Shown: positions 44,991 to 56,055 of the stretch, piece after piece
Position numbering within the stretch: the first letter of the stretch is position 1
How the letters are laid out: each line of letters begins with the position of its first letter
Assembly (NCBI RefSeq): GCF_002811475.1
Contig: NZ_NPDL01000001.1
Location: 248,001 to 312,000 of the forward strand
Reading direction: 5' to 3'
From: Leptospira hartskeerlii
GTDB taxonomy: Bacteria > Spirochaetota > Leptospiria > Leptospirales > Leptospiraceae
DNA: 64,000 nucleotides
Translations under genes and position numbers: made by a program
The notes under the pieces: model-generated
The model's database searches: none
Seen by the model: only the letters and a program-made list of their open reading frames with translations
Told to the model about the DNA's origin: nothing

Positions 44991-45497
44991 TCAGTCTTCG
45001 TCGCCGTCCGTATATTTATTATCTATGTTTTTCTTGTCCATGGAAGAAATTTCCAGTTCCTTTGCCAGATCTTCCAGAAATTCTTTTTCTCTATCCGTAA
45101 ATTTACCGTCACTTGTTACGATACATACTGCATCTTCGTAGAAGTTTATAGCTAAGACAGGATTTCCTTCCGCAAAGTCGGTGATCATCTTAACTGGAAG
45201 AGGAGATTCGAATACTTCGGACAATTCTTCTACGATCTCAGCCTTTTGATCTTGGTGATGATCGAAGATACAATCTTTATCGAACATAGCTTTCACCATT
45301 TGTCCGACAAGATTTCCTTCTTTCGTATGAAAGACTCCGTCTGCATGACAAGAATAAGACCAAAGACTCACTAGTACCTTGGCGTAATTCATCTTGAGTT
45401 GAAAAATCTCGGTTTCTCTATCCAGACTTTTCTGAAACTTTTCGTAAAACTCATGACCTGGTAGAACTTTGCTAGCCAAGGATGATACCCTTTCCAT
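44991..45497 (-). CDS. TerB-like/tellurite-resistance-fold protein, 168 aa
   Basis: ATG 45497 is chosen because AAGGGAAGG lies about 10 nt upstream; a longer frame would extend 44 residues further. The helical bundle contains 'LVSLWSYSCHADGVFHTKEG' and 'AVCIVTSDGKFTDREKEFLE', the acidic helix pattern (DGxxxxxE) repeated in TerB/DUF533-type domains that bind metal ions. The C-terminus is strongly acidic. Function is unknown. The gene is divergent from metG, whose GTG start lies 116 bp away. Confidence 0.6.
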   Translation of the reverse strand: MERVSSLASKVLPGHEFYEKFQKSLDRETEIFQLKMNYAKVLVSLWSYSCHADGVFHTKEGNLVGQMVKAMFDKDCIFDHHQDQKAEIVEELSEVFESPLPVKMITDFAEGNPVLAINFYEDAVCIVTSDGKFTDREKEFLEDLAKELEISSMDKKNIDNKYTDGDED

Positions 45498-45613
45498 TTT
45501 TAATGCCTTCCCTTTAAGGGTGTTCCCGTTTTTCCGATGTATTTTAACCCAACCTGCGGTTTTGCAATGAAAATCCATGTTGATTTTGGGGGAATTTTTC
45601 TCAACTTGACTAT

Positions 45614-47644
45614 GTGAGTTCCGAATCAAAACGAAAGATCCTCGTTACTTCCGCTTTGCCTTACGCGAATGGTCCTATTCATTTGGGGCATGTTTTGGAG
45701 GCAATTCAGACTGATATTTATGTTCGTTATCAAAAATCTTTAGGCAATGAGTGCTATTTTTTCTGTGCGGACGATACACACGGTACTCCTATCATGCTTG
45801 CCGCAAGGAAAGAAGGGATCAGTCCGGAAGAGTTGATCGACCGTGTTAGAGCGGAACATTACCGGGATCTCTCCGGCTTTTTAGTAGAATATGATAATTA
45901 TTATACCACAAACTCCGAAGAAAATCGGATCCTTTCCGAAGAAATTTATCTTTCTCTAAAGGGTAAAGGGCATATCGCGGAAAGAGAAATTGAACAAGCT
46001 TATTGTGATACTGATAAGATGTTCCTTCCGGATCGTTTTATTAAAGGAACTTGTCCTAATTGTGGCACCCAAGATCAGTATGGTGATAGCTGTGAGAATT
46101 GCGGGGCCACTTATTCTCCTAAAGACCTAAAAGATTCTCATTGTTCCTTATGCGGAAATCCACCCGTTAGCCGAAATTCGAAACATATCTTTTTCAAGTT
46201 GGGAGATTTCGAGAAATATCTTTCTAATTGGGTCGAAAAGGATTCTCATGTTGCAGAAGGTGTTCGCAAAAAACTGAAAGAATGGTTCGAGGCTGGTCTC
46301 CAAGATTGGGATATTTCTCGTGACGGACCTTATTTCGGATTTAAGATCCCTGGCGAGACCGAAAAATATTTTTATGTTTGGTTGGATGCTCCTATCGGTT
46401 ATATGGCTTCCAGTTTGAATTATTTCAAAGGGGATCGCAAAAAATTCGATTCTTTCTGGAAGGACGAGAAGACTGAGATCTCCCATTTTATCGGAAAAGA
46501 TATATTATATTTTCATACTTTATTCTGGCCTGCTACCTTAGAAGGAGGCGGATATCGTTCTCCTACTCAAGTCCATGTTCATGGTTTCATTACTGTGAAT
46601 GGAGAGAAAATGTCCAAGTCCAGAGGAACCTTTATCAAGGCTGAAGGTTATCTCAAACATTTGGATCCGGAACATCTTCGCTTTTATCTAGCGGGAAAAC
46701 TAGGGTCCGGAATGGACGATTTGGATCTTTCTTTCGATGATTATACTGCTAAAGTAAATTCGGACTTTGTAGGGAACTTCGTAAACCTGGTTTCCAGGGT
46801 CGCCACATCTATATTAGATAAGCTTGATAGAACTTTGGGAAGTTTGGATTCTGAAGGGAAGAAGATCCTGGACGAACTTAGAAGTTCCGAATCTAAAATT
46901 AAAGAGTGGTACGAGACCAGAAATTATACCAGGGTAATGAAAGAATGTTCCCGCTTGGGTGATATCGCGAACAAGTATGTAAACGACCTTGCGCCTTGGA
47001 TCCAAATCAAATCGGATGCTGAGGCGGCACGTAAAACCGTGACTGTTGCTTTGAACGCTGCGAGAATTCTTTCTATTTATTTATATCCTGTTCTTCCTAA
47101 ATCTGGGGAGAAGGTGTATAAAATTTTAGGTTTAAGTAAAAAACCTGAGTTTGCGGATCTTTCTTCCGATCTGGAAAAAACGAAAGTCTCCGCTTATGAA
47201 ATGATCACCAAACGTGTAGAGGAAAAATCAATTCAAACCATGTTAGAAGAAAACACTTTGGAAACTAAATCCGCTCAACCTGCGACACCCACTGCGGCTC
47301 CTAAAACGGAAGGGGTTTTGGAAATTTCTATCGAGGATCTAAGTAAAGTAGATCTTCGAGTTGGTAAAATTATAGAAGCTGGTCCTGTAGAAGGCGCAGA
47401 CAAATTGGTCCAAGTAAAATTGGATCTGGGTCCTCTCGGGACTAAGAATGTTTTTGCCGGTATTAAGGCTTCTTACCAACCTCAGGATCTTCTTGGATTG
47501 ACGATTGTTGCGGTCGCCAATTTGAAACCGAGAAAGATGAAATTCGGAGTTTCAGAAGCAATGCTTTTGGCTTCCGGAGAAGGTGAGAGCCTCAGTCTTT
47601 TTGTGCCTCATAGAGGTGCCAATCCTGGCGATAAATTGAAATAA
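45614..47644 (+). CDS. metG: Methionyl-tRNA synthetase, 676 aa
   Basis: GTG start. HIGH-type motif 'YANGPIHLGH' (about 16-25), four CxxC-type pairs forming the zinc knuckles (about 149-182, 'CPNCGTQD', 'CENCG', 'CSLCG'), and 'EKMSKSRGTF' (KMSKS). The anticodon-binding helical domain follows. A Pro/Ala/Thr linker (about 552-570) joins a C-terminal EMAP/tRNA-binding domain ('SKVDLRVGKIIEAGPVEG', from about 577), the dimerising form of MetG. It charges methionine to tRNA-Met. Confidence 0.96.
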   Translation: MSSESKRKILVTSALPYANGPIHLGHVLEAIQTDIYVRYQKSLGNECYFFCADDTHGTPIMLAARKEGISPEELIDRVRAEHYRDLSGFLVEYDNYYTTNSEENRILSEEIYLSLKGKGHIAEREIEQAYCDTDKMFLPDRFIKGTCPNCGTQDQYGDSCENCGATYSPKDLKDSHCSLCGNPPVSRNSKHIFFKLGDFEKYLSNWVEKDSHVAEGVRKKLKEWFEAGLQDWDISRDGPYFGFKIPGETEKYFYVWLDAPIGYMASSLNYFKGDRKKFDSFWKDEKTEISHFIGKDILYFHTLFWPATLEGGGYRSPTQVHVHGFITVNGEKMSKSRGTFIKAEGYLKHLDPEHLRFYLAGKLGSGMDDLDLSFDDYTAKVNSDFVGNFVNLVSRVATSILDKLDRTLGSLDSEGKKILDELRSSESKIKEWYETRNYTRVMKECSRLGDIANKYVNDLAPWIQIKSDAEAARKTVTVALNAARILSIYLYPVLPKSGEKVYKILGLSKKPEFADLSSDLEKTKVSAYEMITKRVEEKSIQTMLEENTLETKSAQPATPTAAPKTEGVLEISIEDLSKVDLRVGKIIEAGPVEGADKLVQVKLDLGPLGTKNVFAGIKASYQPQDLLGLTIVAVANLKPRKMKFGVSEAMLLASGEGESLSLFVPHRGANPGDKLK

Positions 47645-47674
47645 ACCCAGTCTAACAGCTAGTAGGAACCGACC

Positions 47675-50308
47675 TTGCCTTTAGAATTAGACATCTCTTA
47701 TAGTTTTCAAAGGCTTTTGGAAAAGAGTAGGGCGGTCTCCGGCCGTCTGGTATCTCGCCAGCTCACATTTATCATAGATTCCTTTTTAAGGACCAGGTTC
47801 GAAAAGTCTTCCGGCATCTTAAAAAAAGGGGAAGAAGTAGCGGTAATCGCTTTAGGCGGCTACGGCCGTATGGAAATGGCTCCTCATTCAGATGTAGATA
47901 TATTATATTTACATAATGGAGTTCCGGATTCCAAACTTTCAGCGATCATTTCTTCGATTAATACCTATCTTTATGATTCCGGAAAAGAAGTAGGGCATAG
48001 TTGTCGGACGATCAAAGAATCATTCCGTTATTTGGATGATATGTCCAGCTTTCATGCGGTTTTGGACAGTAGGTTCCTAACAGGCTCGAAAGAGTTATTT
48101 AAAAAATACCAGGAAGAATTTTTAGCAAAACTTCCAGTTAAGTTTGCGACCAGATACAACCAAGCAAAGGAAGATCAACTCTCAGAAAGGTTTTTGAGAG
48201 AAGGAAGGCCTATTCTTCTCTCCGAACCGAATTTAAAAACGGATCTCTGCGGTCTAAGGGACATTCAATATTTGTATTGGACCGAAAAATCCAGAAGTCC
48301 GATCCGTTCTTTAGGTGGACTTGCTGTTCTTCCGGTTTTCCAAAGTGGAGAAGTCCAAGCATTGGAAGAAGCTTATGATTTTCTCATCCGAGTTAGAACT
48401 GCACTTCATATTCTTACTGGAAGAAAACACGATCGTTTGGATCTGAATCTTCAGCCTGAGGTGGCGGAGTATCTAGGCTTCGGTAAAAAAGAAGATATGC
48501 AGACCATAGAGAAATTTATGAACACTCTCTATAGCCATCAGAAGAATATATTTTTTATCGTTCGTGTATATTTAGATTCCTTATTGGCGGCTCAGAAAAA
48601 AGGAGAGGCCCAAAATTTCGACTACGAAGGAATCAGATTCTTAAAGATAGGAAATACGATCTTCCCTCCGAACGAAGGAAATCTTTTTGCGGATCCTCAT
48701 ACTTTATACAAAGATATTTTACTTACTTTCAGAATGATCCAAGAAACAGGCTTTGAGGTTTCCGGCGGTTTGCTCAGCGAGATCAGATTCGCTTCTCACT
48801 TTTTAGACGACGATTTTAGATATTCCGCGGAAGTGAACGGAGGATTTATTAGCATTCTTCAGAACAAAAAGGAGAGGGGCAGAATATTAAAGTTAATGCA
48901 TGAATGCCAGGTGCTCGCAGCTCTTCTGCCCGAGTTTGGCGCATGTACAAATTTTCCTTTATTCAGTTATCATCATGAGTTTACTGTGGATGAACATACC
49001 CTACTTATTCTTCACGAATTAGACCGTTTGGATAAGGGAGAGTTTGAAGATAGAGAAATCCTAGAAGTGTATGGAGAATGTGAGAAGACCGAAATTTTGG
49101 CTTTGGCAATTCTTCTACATGACGCTGGAAAAGTAAAAGAAGGAGATCATTCTGAATACGGTGCAGAGCTTGCGGTTTCTGTCGGATCTCGTTTGGGTCT
49201 ATCTGAAGAAGATACGGATCTATTCCGTTTCCTTGTAGAAAAACATATTTTGATGTCGGAACTTTCTTCCAAGAGAGATATTTCGGATAAAATTTTGATA
49301 CGCAATTTTGCAAGAACTGTTTCTAATCCTGACAGACTCAAACTTTTATATATTCTTACCATCATAGATACCAAGTCGGTAGGAGTAAACGTTCTTACGA
49401 ATTGGAAAAAGGCCATCTTAAACGTACTTTATAAAAATTCCATAGACTTCTTCAAAAACAAAAGAACTGAATCGGAAGACCCTCATGGAGAAGAGGAGAG
49501 GATCTCTCTATGCAAAGATCTTGTAGTTTATTTAACCGAGAAAGAAGGGCAAGATCCTAAAATTTCCAAAACAATTGCTTCTTTCGCATATTCCGTGATC
49601 CCGGAAAGTTTTTTAAAAACAGTTTCGAATCGGAAAATATTAAAATATTTTAAATCGATTACTTCTCTTAGCCAGGAAAGGAATGGCGATTTGCTCTTGG
49701 ATCTGGAACAAGACCCTGCTTTCGTAACGGTAGAAGTAGTAAGCCGTAATATTCCTGAGATCTTATTGGATTTATGTTGTTCTGTTTCTTCCGAGGGATT
49801 GAGTTTAGTTGGGATGCAAAGTTATACTTTCGAAGAATTTCAGATCCACATTCTTCAAGTAACGGACTCTCAAGGTAGCGGAAATATTTCTGCTGAAAAA
49901 CTTTCCAGGATGGAAGGTAAGCTTAGGTTGATGGCTTCGGGAGAATTACAAAGAGACAGTATCGCTTTTGAAAGGACGGAATGGAATCCACGTAAGACGA
50001 TACCGGAAAGTATCATCAATCGTTCCGTTCGTTTTTCTAACGAAGATGTTACAGACACCACCATTATGGAAGTTCGTATGCCTGATATGGTCGGCTTAGT
50101 GTATAGGATCTTAAGAAAAGTATTCGATTTTGGTTTAAAAGTTTCTCATTTAAGGGTTTCTACTTCTGCGGACTATGCTTATGACTCATTCTATCTCCAG
50201 ACTAAGGACGGGGAACAGGTCAAAGATGCAGAATTGTTAAAATCCCTGGAAGATAAGATCTTGATAATCCAGCCAGTGGAAAGGATGACAGGGGAACTCG
50301 TTTTCTAA
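47675..50308 (+). CDS. glnD: [Protein-PII] uridylyltransferase-like GlnD, 877 aa
   Basis: TTG start with AGGA upstream. Nucleotidyltransferase domain: [18 protein letters not shown] (about 66-83; GxGR and DxD catalytic residues). The domain linking to GlnD, '[16 protein letters not shown]', follows. HD domain: '[21 protein letters not shown]' (about 480-500). Two ACT domains close the protein (about 685-760 and 800-877, '[20 protein letters not shown]'). GlnD uridylylates and deuridylylates PII according to glutamine. No PII gene is in the window. It is followed 2 bp later by the glucosidase gene. Confidence 0.9.
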   Translation: MPLELDISYSFQRLLEKSRAVSGRLVSRQLTFIIDSFLRTRFEKSSGILKKGEEVAVIALGGYGRMEMAPHSDVDILYLHNGVPDSKLSAIISSINTYLYDSGKEVGHSCRTIKESFRYLDDMSSFHAVLDSRFLTGSKELFKKYQEEFLAKLPVKFATRYNQAKEDQLSERFLREGRPILLSEPNLKTDLCGLRDIQYLYWTEKSRSPIRSLGGLAVLPVFQSGEVQALEEAYDFLIRVRTALHILTGRKHDRLDLNLQPEVAEYLGFGKKEDMQTIEKFMNTLYSHQKNIFFIVRVYLDSLLAAQKKGEAQNFDYEGIRFLKIGNTIFPPNEGNLFADPHTLYKDILLTFRMIQETGFEVSGGLLSEIRFASHFLDDDFRYSAEVNGGFISILQNKKERGRILKLMHECQVLAALLPEFGACTNFPLFSYHHEFTVDEHTLLILHELDRLDKGEFEDREILEVYGECEKTEILALAILLHDAGKVKEGDHSEYGAELAVSVGSRLGLSEEDTDLFRFLVEKHILMSELSSKRDISDKILIRNFARTVSNPDRLKLLYILTIIDTKSVGVNVLTNWKKAILNVLYKNSIDFFKNKRTESEDPHGEEERISLCKDLVVYLTEKEGQDPKISKTIASFAYSVIPESFLKTVSNRKILKYFKSITSLSQERNGDLLLDLEQDPAFVTVEVVSRNIPEILLDLCCSVSSEGLSLVGMQSYTFEEFQIHILQVTDSQGSGNISAEKLSRMEGKLRLMASGELQRDSIAFERTEWNPRKTIPESIINRSVRFSNEDVTDTTIMEVRMPDMVGLVYRILRKVFDFGLKVSHLRVSTSADYAYDSFYLQTKDGEQVKDAELLKSLEDKILIIQPVERMTGELVF

Positions 50309-50310
50309 AA

Positions 50311-52044
50311 ATGGTCCCCAGTATGGATTCGGGCAGTCGTTCCACAGTCACTTCTAAAAGAAAAAAAGAAACGGCGAAATCTATCCGGCCGATCAAAAAG
50401 TCTAGTACTTCTAACCGTGCCAAAAAGATTGATGCGGACTGGTGGAAGAACGCAGTAGTTTATCAAATCTATCCTAGAAGTTTTAAAGATACCAATGGGG
50501 ACGGGATTGGTGACCTAGAAGGTATCATCCAAAAACTAGATTATCTAAACGACGGGACCCCGAACTCTCTCGGCATCGATGCCATTTGGCTTTCTCCTAT
50601 TTATCCTTCCCCTATGTATGATTTCGGATACGATATTTCGGATTACGAAAGTATTGATCCTGTGTTCGGAAACTTGGACACATTCAAACGTTTATTAAAA
50701 GAAGCTCATAAACGTAAGATCAGGATCATCATGGACTTGGTTGCAAATCATACTTCTCACCAACATCCTTGGTTTTTAGAATCCAAATCTTCTAAAGACA
50801 ATCCGAAGAGAGATTGGTATATTTGGAAAGATCCTATAGATGGAAAACCTCCCAATAATTGGATGGGTACTTTCGGGGGAAGAGCCTGGACCCTAGATAA
50901 AACTACAGATCAATATTATTATCATTCTTTCTTAGTAGAACAACCTGACTTGAACTGGAGAAATCCGGAAGTCAAAAAAGCGATCTTCTCTATGGTCAAG
51001 AATTGGCTGGATATGGGAGTAGATGGTTTCCGCTTGGATGTCGTAAATCTATTCGTTAAAGATTCAGAATTAAGAAGTAATCCTCGCAAAAGATGGATCG
51101 CCAGACCTTTCGATCAGCAAAATCATATTTATGATCGTGATCGTCCAGAGATGCATGATATCCTCAAGGATCTCAGAAAGCTTTTGGATTCATACGGAGA
51201 TAGAATGTCCGTAGGTGAAGTGATGATGGAGCCTCCTGGCACTAGTGCACTTCCTGCTTCTTATTATGGCGCGAAGGGTGATGAACTTCATTTAGCATTC
51301 AACTTCGCTTTCTTTTATACTCCTTGGAAGGCTGAAAAATTCAGGGACGTGATCAAAGAATGGGAGAAGTATCTCCGAGACAAAGGTTGGCCGAATTATA
51401 CATTAAGTAATCATGATTTCCGCAGACATATCACCAGATATTCCAAAGGAAGAGAAACAACAGCAAGAGCAAAGATCGCGGCTCTAATGCTCTTAACTTT
51501 GAGAGGGACTCCGTTCTTATATTACGGAGAAGAACTCGGGATGATGGACGAAAGAGTGCCTAAGAATCGGATCCAAGATCCTGTTGGAATCAGATACTGG
51601 CCGGTTTATCCAAGCCGTGACAATTGCAGGCTTCCTATGTGTTGGTCCGGAGATGTGAACGGTGGATTCAGCAGCGGAGAGCCTTGGCTTCCTGTTTTTT
51701 CTAGATACGAATCCGTAAACGTAGAGACTCAATCCAGATCCATCGAAAGTTTATTAAATTTTTATAAAAAGCTAATATGGCTTAGAAAAGGGAATGAGAT
51801 CCTGAAAAAAGGAACTCTTGCCTTAGATTATGATTCTCCTCCAGGTGTTCTTCAATATACCAGAGAGTTTGAAAAGAAAAAATGTCTGATCATTTTGAAC
51901 TTTGAGAATGAATCTAAAAAGATCGTAGCAAACGCGAATCGCACCGCTCAGATACTTATCTCTACTCATAGAAAACCTGAGAAGATGGAAATCCCGGTGG
52001 TATTCGAGATAGCACCTTATGAAGGTTTGGTTTTAGAATATTAA
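50311..52044 (+). CDS. GH13 alpha-glucosidase/oligo-1,6-glucosidase-like, 577 aa
   Basis: Glycoside hydrolase 13: 'WWKNAVVYQIYPRSFKDTNG' (about 45-64), 'DLVANHTSHQHPWF', 'DGFRLDVVNLF' (nucleophile Asp), 'SVGEVMMEP' (acid/base Glu), 'TLSNHDFRR' (third Asp). The start is two bases after glnD. The first ~40 residues are basic and Ser/Lys-rich without a signal peptide, so the enzyme is probably cytoplasmic. It would split alpha-glucosides such as isomaltose, maltose or trehalose. Confidence 0.9.
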   Translation: MVPSMDSGSRSTVTSKRKKETAKSIRPIKKSSTSNRAKKIDADWWKNAVVYQIYPRSFKDTNGDGIGDLEGIIQKLDYLNDGTPNSLGIDAIWLSPIYPSPMYDFGYDISDYESIDPVFGNLDTFKRLLKEAHKRKIRIIMDLVANHTSHQHPWFLESKSSKDNPKRDWYIWKDPIDGKPPNNWMGTFGGRAWTLDKTTDQYYYHSFLVEQPDLNWRNPEVKKAIFSMVKNWLDMGVDGFRLDVVNLFVKDSELRSNPRKRWIARPFDQQNHIYDRDRPEMHDILKDLRKLLDSYGDRMSVGEVMMEPPGTSALPASYYGAKGDELHLAFNFAFFYTPWKAEKFRDVIKEWEKYLRDKGWPNYTLSNHDFRRHITRYSKGRETTARAKIAALMLLTLRGTPFLYYGEELGMMDERVPKNRIQDPVGIRYWPVYPSRDNCRLPMCWSGDVNGGFSSGEPWLPVFSRYESVNVETQSRSIESLLNFYKKLIWLRKGNEILKKGTLALDYDSPPGVLQYTREFEKKKCLIILNFENESKKIVANANRTAQILISTHRKPEKMEIPVVFEIAPYEGLVLEY

Positions 52045-52202
52045 GAAAAACCTGTTTTTCTAGTTCTATAACCTTTGCTATACTTTTTCTTCCAAACAAA
52101 CGATGTTCGATGCATAGTATTCCGAACTAAAAAGTTCTGGCAGTCGAGTTGTATTCGCTTATGATAGCGGTATCAGGTCGCCGTTCTTTAAAGGGAAATA
52201 TT

Positions 52203-53930
52203 ATGAATCATCCATTACGTTTAGCTGAAAACCCGGGTTTATCTTCTTACGACTTAACGGGTTATAAAGGAAATAGGGGTAAAAACTTTTACGAAGAGGA
52301 TAAGATCCTCCAGAGAGTAGTGGAAAGATACTCTTCCGATTACAAACCGGATCATAAAAAAGCGATGTTAGATCACCTCAAAGGCTATGGGGAATTAGTC
52401 GGAGGCATCTTAGACGAACTTACCGACGCTAGCCACAAAGAAGGTAAATACGGAGAAGTAGTCAAATATGATCGAACAGGAAATCGCATTGATCAAATCG
52501 TTTATTCCCACGAACAAAAACTTTCCAGAAAGATCTCCTATGATTACGGAATTGTTAATTTAGATTTTCATGATGAATGGAAGTTTCCTTTTACGGATCT
52601 TCATAGACAGGCCTTGACCTATCTCGCAAACCAGAATGGAGAAGGAGGAGTTACTTGTCCTTTAGCAATGACTGAAGGTATGATCCGAGTTCTTCAGGGA
52701 ATTGGAACGGATGAGCAAAAAAAGAAATATCTTCCTTTGGTCGCTGGAAAGGGTTCCTTCTCCCATTTTATGGCGGGACAGTATGTTACAGAAAGAGTCG
52801 GAGGAAGCAACGTTGGTGCCAACCGCACGATTGCCCGCAAGGGCGAAGACGGAAAATGGATCTTAAACGGAGAAAAATGGTTTTGTTCTAATCCGGGAGA
52901 TCTTTGGGTCACAACAGCTAAGATAGAAGATACCGAAACAGTAGGATTATTCCTAGTCCCAAGGATCAAGGATAATGGGGAACTGAACGGACATCATATA
53001 TTAAGAAAAAAAGATATTATAGGTTCTAAAGGAAAACTCACTGTAGAGATCGTATACGAAGATCTAGAAGCAGAGGCTTTAGGAAGACCGGCTCATGGAA
53101 TTGCAAACTTGATCCGTTATGTGATCCGAACTTCTCGAGTTCACGTGGGTCTTGCCGCTTCCGGAATGTCCAGAAGAGCATTCATGGAAGCAAGAGAATA
53201 TTCCAGATACAGAACAGCTTATGGAAAGAAGATCCAAGATTTTCCTGCATATTCCAGAGAGCTTGCTGAGATGAGGATTTTGTATGCCGCTTTGGTCATG
53301 CCGATTTTCCGCGGGATTGATTGGACCCAAAAAGGAATTTTAGCGGAACAGATCTCTACTCCTTTGATGAAATATAGATCTTCCTCTCTTTCTTCTCAGA
53401 TTACTCATAGAGCGATTATGGCATTGGGTGGTTCCGGAATTATCGGTGATTACACTTGTTTGCCAAGACTTCATAATGATTGTATAATCAACGAGACCTG
53501 GGAAGGAACTCATTTGATCATCACAGACCATGCACTTGGCGCGATGAATCGTGCTAAGATCAGAGATTCTTTCGTTTCGGAATTAAAGAAAAATTTTGAC
53601 TCTGCAAAAAAATATCCAGAGTTAAAGGCCGCTGCAGAACTAGGAGAAAATCTTCTATTAGATTGGAATAAGAGTATTGAAGAAAAGCCTAGAGAATGGA
53701 AAGAAACTTATAGAGTGGATCTTTCAGATCAGGCTTATGGCGCGCTCGTTCTTTCCGAGTTTTTAGAGCAGGCAGTTTTTGATAGAACATCCGGTTCTAA
53801 AAGATCCAGATTCGATTCTTTTGTGAAAGGTTTTGGCGCTTTCTTATTTAGGACCCTTCCTAAAACTTTCGGAGACTATGAGTCTTTCCGTTTAGATCAG
53901 GAAGAAGTAGACGAGATCGTGAATTGGTAA
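52203..53930 (+). CDS. Acyl-CoA dehydrogenase (AidB-like), 575 aa
   Basis: ATG 52203 is preferred (AGGGA upstream). Core motifs: '[20 protein letters not shown]', '[20 protein letters not shown]', '[21 protein letters not shown]', '[27 protein letters not shown]', '[22 protein letters not shown]'. The extended N- and C-termini and the split of motifs resemble the AidB/isovaleryl-CoA dehydrogenase branch. The protein is flavin-dependent. The substrate is unknown; a beta-oxidation role is likely. It is convergent with thioredoxin. Confidence 0.85.
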   Translation: MNHPLRLAENPGLSSYDLTGYKGNRGKNFYEEDKILQRVVERYSSDYKPDHKKAMLDHLKGYGELVGGILDELTDASHKEGKYGEVVKYDRTGNRIDQIVYSHEQKLSRKISYDYGIVNLDFHDEWKFPFTDLHRQALTYLANQNGEGGVTCPLAMTEGMIRVLQGIGTDEQKKKYLPLVAGKGSFSHFMAGQYVTERVGGSNVGANRTIARKGEDGKWILNGEKWFCSNPGDLWVTTAKIEDTETVGLFLVPRIKDNGELNGHHILRKKDIIGSKGKLTVEIVYEDLEAEALGRPAHGIANLIRYVIRTSRVHVGLAASGMSRRAFMEAREYSRYRTAYGKKIQDFPAYSRELAEMRILYAALVMPIFRGIDWTQKGILAEQISTPLMKYRSSSLSSQITHRAIMALGGSGIIGDYTCLPRLHNDCIINETWEGTHLIITDHALGAMNRAKIRDSFVSELKKNFDSAKKYPELKAAAELGENLLLDWNKSIEEKPREWKETYRVDLSDQAYGALVLSEFLEQAVFDRTSGSKRSRFDSFVKGFGAFLFRTLPKTFGDYESFRLDQEEVDEIVNW

Positions 53931-53933
53931 TCG

Positions 53934-53959
53934 CGGGCCCTCGACTCCGCTCGGGCCCG
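53934..53959. terminator. G+C-rich hairpin between convergent genes
   Basis: CGGGCCC (53934-53940) pairs with GGGCCCG (53953-53959). No U tract follows on either strand, so termination is doubtful. Confidence 0.4.
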
Positions 53960-53966
53960 TAAAAAG

Positions 53967-54284
53967 TTAAGCCAGTTTAGGGGCAAAAACTTTCTCCATT
54001 TGTGCCTGTGGAATTGCTCCCACCACCTTTTCAGCGATTTCTCCGCCTTTGAATAACATCAGAGTCGGAATGGACTGAACTCCGTATTGTTGAGCCAATT
54101 CAGGTTTTTCGTCTATATTGACTTTTACTACGGTGACTTGCCCTGGGTGAGCTTGTGCAAATTTTTCCAGCTCAGGGGCTACCATTTTACAAGGACCGCA
54201 CCATTCGGCCCAGAAATCTACTAGGATGGGTTTATCATGTGTTTTGAGAAGTTCGTTGAATGAACCAGGCATTGTGTTTTCCAT
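53967..54284 (-). CDS. trxA: Thioredoxin, 105 aa
   Basis: The classical thioredoxin fold with '[20 protein letters not shown]' (Cys29 and Cys32 of WCGPC), the buried Asp in strand 1 and '[17 protein letters not shown]' (cis-Pro). The length is normal. It reduces disulphides in cytoplasmic proteins with electrons from thioredoxin reductase. Confidence 0.97.
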   Translation of the reverse strand: MENTMPGSFNELLKTHDKPILVDFWAEWCGPCKMVAPELEKFAQAHPGQVTVVKVNIDEKPELAQQYGVQSIPTLMLFKGGEIAEKVVGAIPQAQMEKVFAPKLA

Positions 54285-54394
54285 ACGAAGATTAGACCCA
54301 TTCTAAATCGAATCGGACAATCCGTTTTTGGAAGTTTGGAGAATTTTTCGAAAAACTTATCGTCCGCACCAACACGGACTTCAGGAAAACGCGA

Positions 54395-55306
54395 CTATCC
54401 AAGTAAATTTCGGAGTGCTGCTTCCAAATTCGGATATCTGAATTTATAACCCAGCTCTTGGAGCCTTTTCGGCACCACTCTTTGGCCATGGGTTGCCACG
54501 ATGGCACCTTCGCCGAATGCGAGTGAGAGTGCGAAAGAAGGGACTCTTGTGAACGAAGGGCGCCCCAGAGTTTTTGCAAGTGCCTTACTGAACTGCTCAT
54601 TGGAAAGAGGCTCAGGAGATACAAGGTTGAATGCTCCTTTTGCTTCTTCTTTTCTGATTAAGAACATGATTGCGGAGAGTTGGTCTTCGATATGGATCCA
54701 GGATAGGATTTGGTTTCCGCTTCCGATCGGTCCACCCGCGAATAATTTGAATGCAGGAAGCATTGTTGCGAGTGCTCCGCCTTCCGTAGTGAGAACAACT
54801 CCCGTTCTTAAGAGGACTGTTCGGATCCCTGATTTTTCTGCTTCTAAAGCTTCTTCTTCCCAGTCTTTGCAAAGGATGCCTAACTCATCGTCCGAGGCAG
54901 GACTATCTTCGTCGAATGGCGGGGTTCCCGCATCATAAGATCCGTAGATTCCGATTGCAGAAGAGTTGAAGAATGTCTTGGGTGCAAATTCTCCCATGGA
55001 AGTGAGTCTTGCGACAAGGTCCCTTGTGAAATCTACGCGAGAAGAACGGATCCTTTGTTTGTATTCAGGGGTCCAGCGAACTCCTGCGATCGGTTCGCCT
55101 GCGAGGTTGATTAGAACGTTTACTCCTTCTAGATCTGCCCTGGTGGGGAGTGAGCCGATCCGAACGTCCCATTCTGAAATTCTTTGGAGTCTGGGCGGCA
55201 ATTTTCCGCTTCTGCTGAAGATGCGGACTCTATGTCCTTCTGCCTTCAAGCGGATCGCCAACATGGATCCTATGAGTCCCGTGCCGCCGGTAATTCCAAT
55301 AAGCAT
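54395..55306 (-). CDS. NAD-dependent epimerase-like protein (YfcH/TIGR01777 family), 303 aa
   Basis: Start at ATG 55306 with GGAAGGCGG upstream. Rossmann fold: 'MLIGITGGTGLIGSMLAIRL' (1-20, GxxGxxG). Family motifs 'VNVLINLAGEPIAG', 'RWTPEYKQRIRSSRVDFTR', 'FFNSSAIGIYG' and 'ILSWIHIEDQ' follow. A C-terminal 'VVPKRLQELGYKFRYPNLEAAL' matches the DUF1731 tail of TIGR01777 proteins. The catalytic Tyr/Lys of classical SDRs is not evident. The substrate is unknown. Confidence 0.85.
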   Translation of the reverse strand: MLIGITGGTGLIGSMLAIRLKAEGHRVRIFSRSGKLPPRLQRISEWDVRIGSLPTRADLEGVNVLINLAGEPIAGVRWTPEYKQRIRSSRVDFTRDLVARLTSMGEFAPKTFFNSSAIGIYGSYDAGTPPFDEDSPASDDELGILCKDWEEEALEAEKSGIRTVLLRTGVVLTTEGGALATMLPAFKLFAGGPIGSGNQILSWIHIEDQLSAIMFLIRKEEAKGAFNLVSPEPLSNEQFSKALAKTLGRPSFTRVPSFALSLAFGEGAIVATHGQRVVPKRLQELGYKFRYPNLEAALRNLLG

Positions 55307-55428
55307 TTCGAGAACCGCCTTCCTAAGAAATTTCTTTCCGAGATCATGATTCGAAATCGGTTTTCTTTCGACAAGAAGAAAGGAAATCCTTCTTGATTCG
55401 GAGTTGGGAAATCGACATACTTGAATGA

Positions 55429-56040
55429 GTGGATTTTTTAAAATTGAACGCCATTTCAAAAATTTGGGCAGCGGTTTTCGTTGCCGGATTGGTTTTTTCC
55501 AATTATTATCTGTATTCTACCACGAATTCCAAATTGGAGTCCTATAAATCCGAACCTCCTTTTTTACGTTTCGATTTCACTGATTCTTATTTAGTGGATC
55601 GATCTTCTCAGGCGCCTTATCTGGCCGACGGAAATTTGGATACTGAGTGGAGAAAGTTAAGACCTTCTTCCATGAAGACTGATTTTGATTTGGAGTTAAG
55701 GCTTTCTCATCGCTTAAAGTCCGGGATTTATGTTCCTACAAATTGGAAAGGTTTGCGGATAATCGCTTGTTCTAAAAATACTCCTCCTCTTTCTCTAAAA
55801 GTTTTAGAACGAGAAGCGATCAATGTCGATAAAGAATCCAGACTTCCTAACGATACTGAATATAGTTCGATCGTTTTGGATTTTTCCGGATCTGAAACTG
55901 CAACAGTTTATCTGAAGAAGGACGCAGCTCCTGTTCCTCAAAAAGAATATCCTCATGGAATTTGGATCTGGGCAGTACAGGGGACTTTTGAAAACATTGG
56001 TCCGGATTCTTGTATTTCGGATATTCAGCTTTTCGAATAA
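55429..56040 (+). CDS. Membrane-anchored discoidin-like protein, 203 aa
   Basis: GTG start giving an N-terminal membrane anchor (about 10-28, IWAAVFVAGLVFSNYYLY). The soluble part (about 45-203) begins 'YLVDRSSQAPYLADGNLDTEW' and has 'RIIACSKNTPPLSLKVL' and a closing 'SCISDIQLFE', the pattern of F5/8-type C (discoidin) domains, with two Cys that could form the usual disulphide. Such domains bind sugars or proteins. The role is unknown. It is 15 bp upstream of the protease gene, likely one operon. Confidence 0.65.
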   Translation: MDFLKLNAISKIWAAVFVAGLVFSNYYLYSTTNSKLESYKSEPPFLRFDFTDSYLVDRSSQAPYLADGNLDTEWRKLRPSSMKTDFDLELRLSHRLKSGIYVPTNWKGLRIIACSKNTPPLSLKVLEREAINVDKESRLPNDTEYSSIVLDFSGSETATVYLKKDAAPVPQKEYPHGIWIWAVQGTFENIGPDSCISDIQLFE

Positions 56041-56055
56041 GTTTTAGGTACTTGG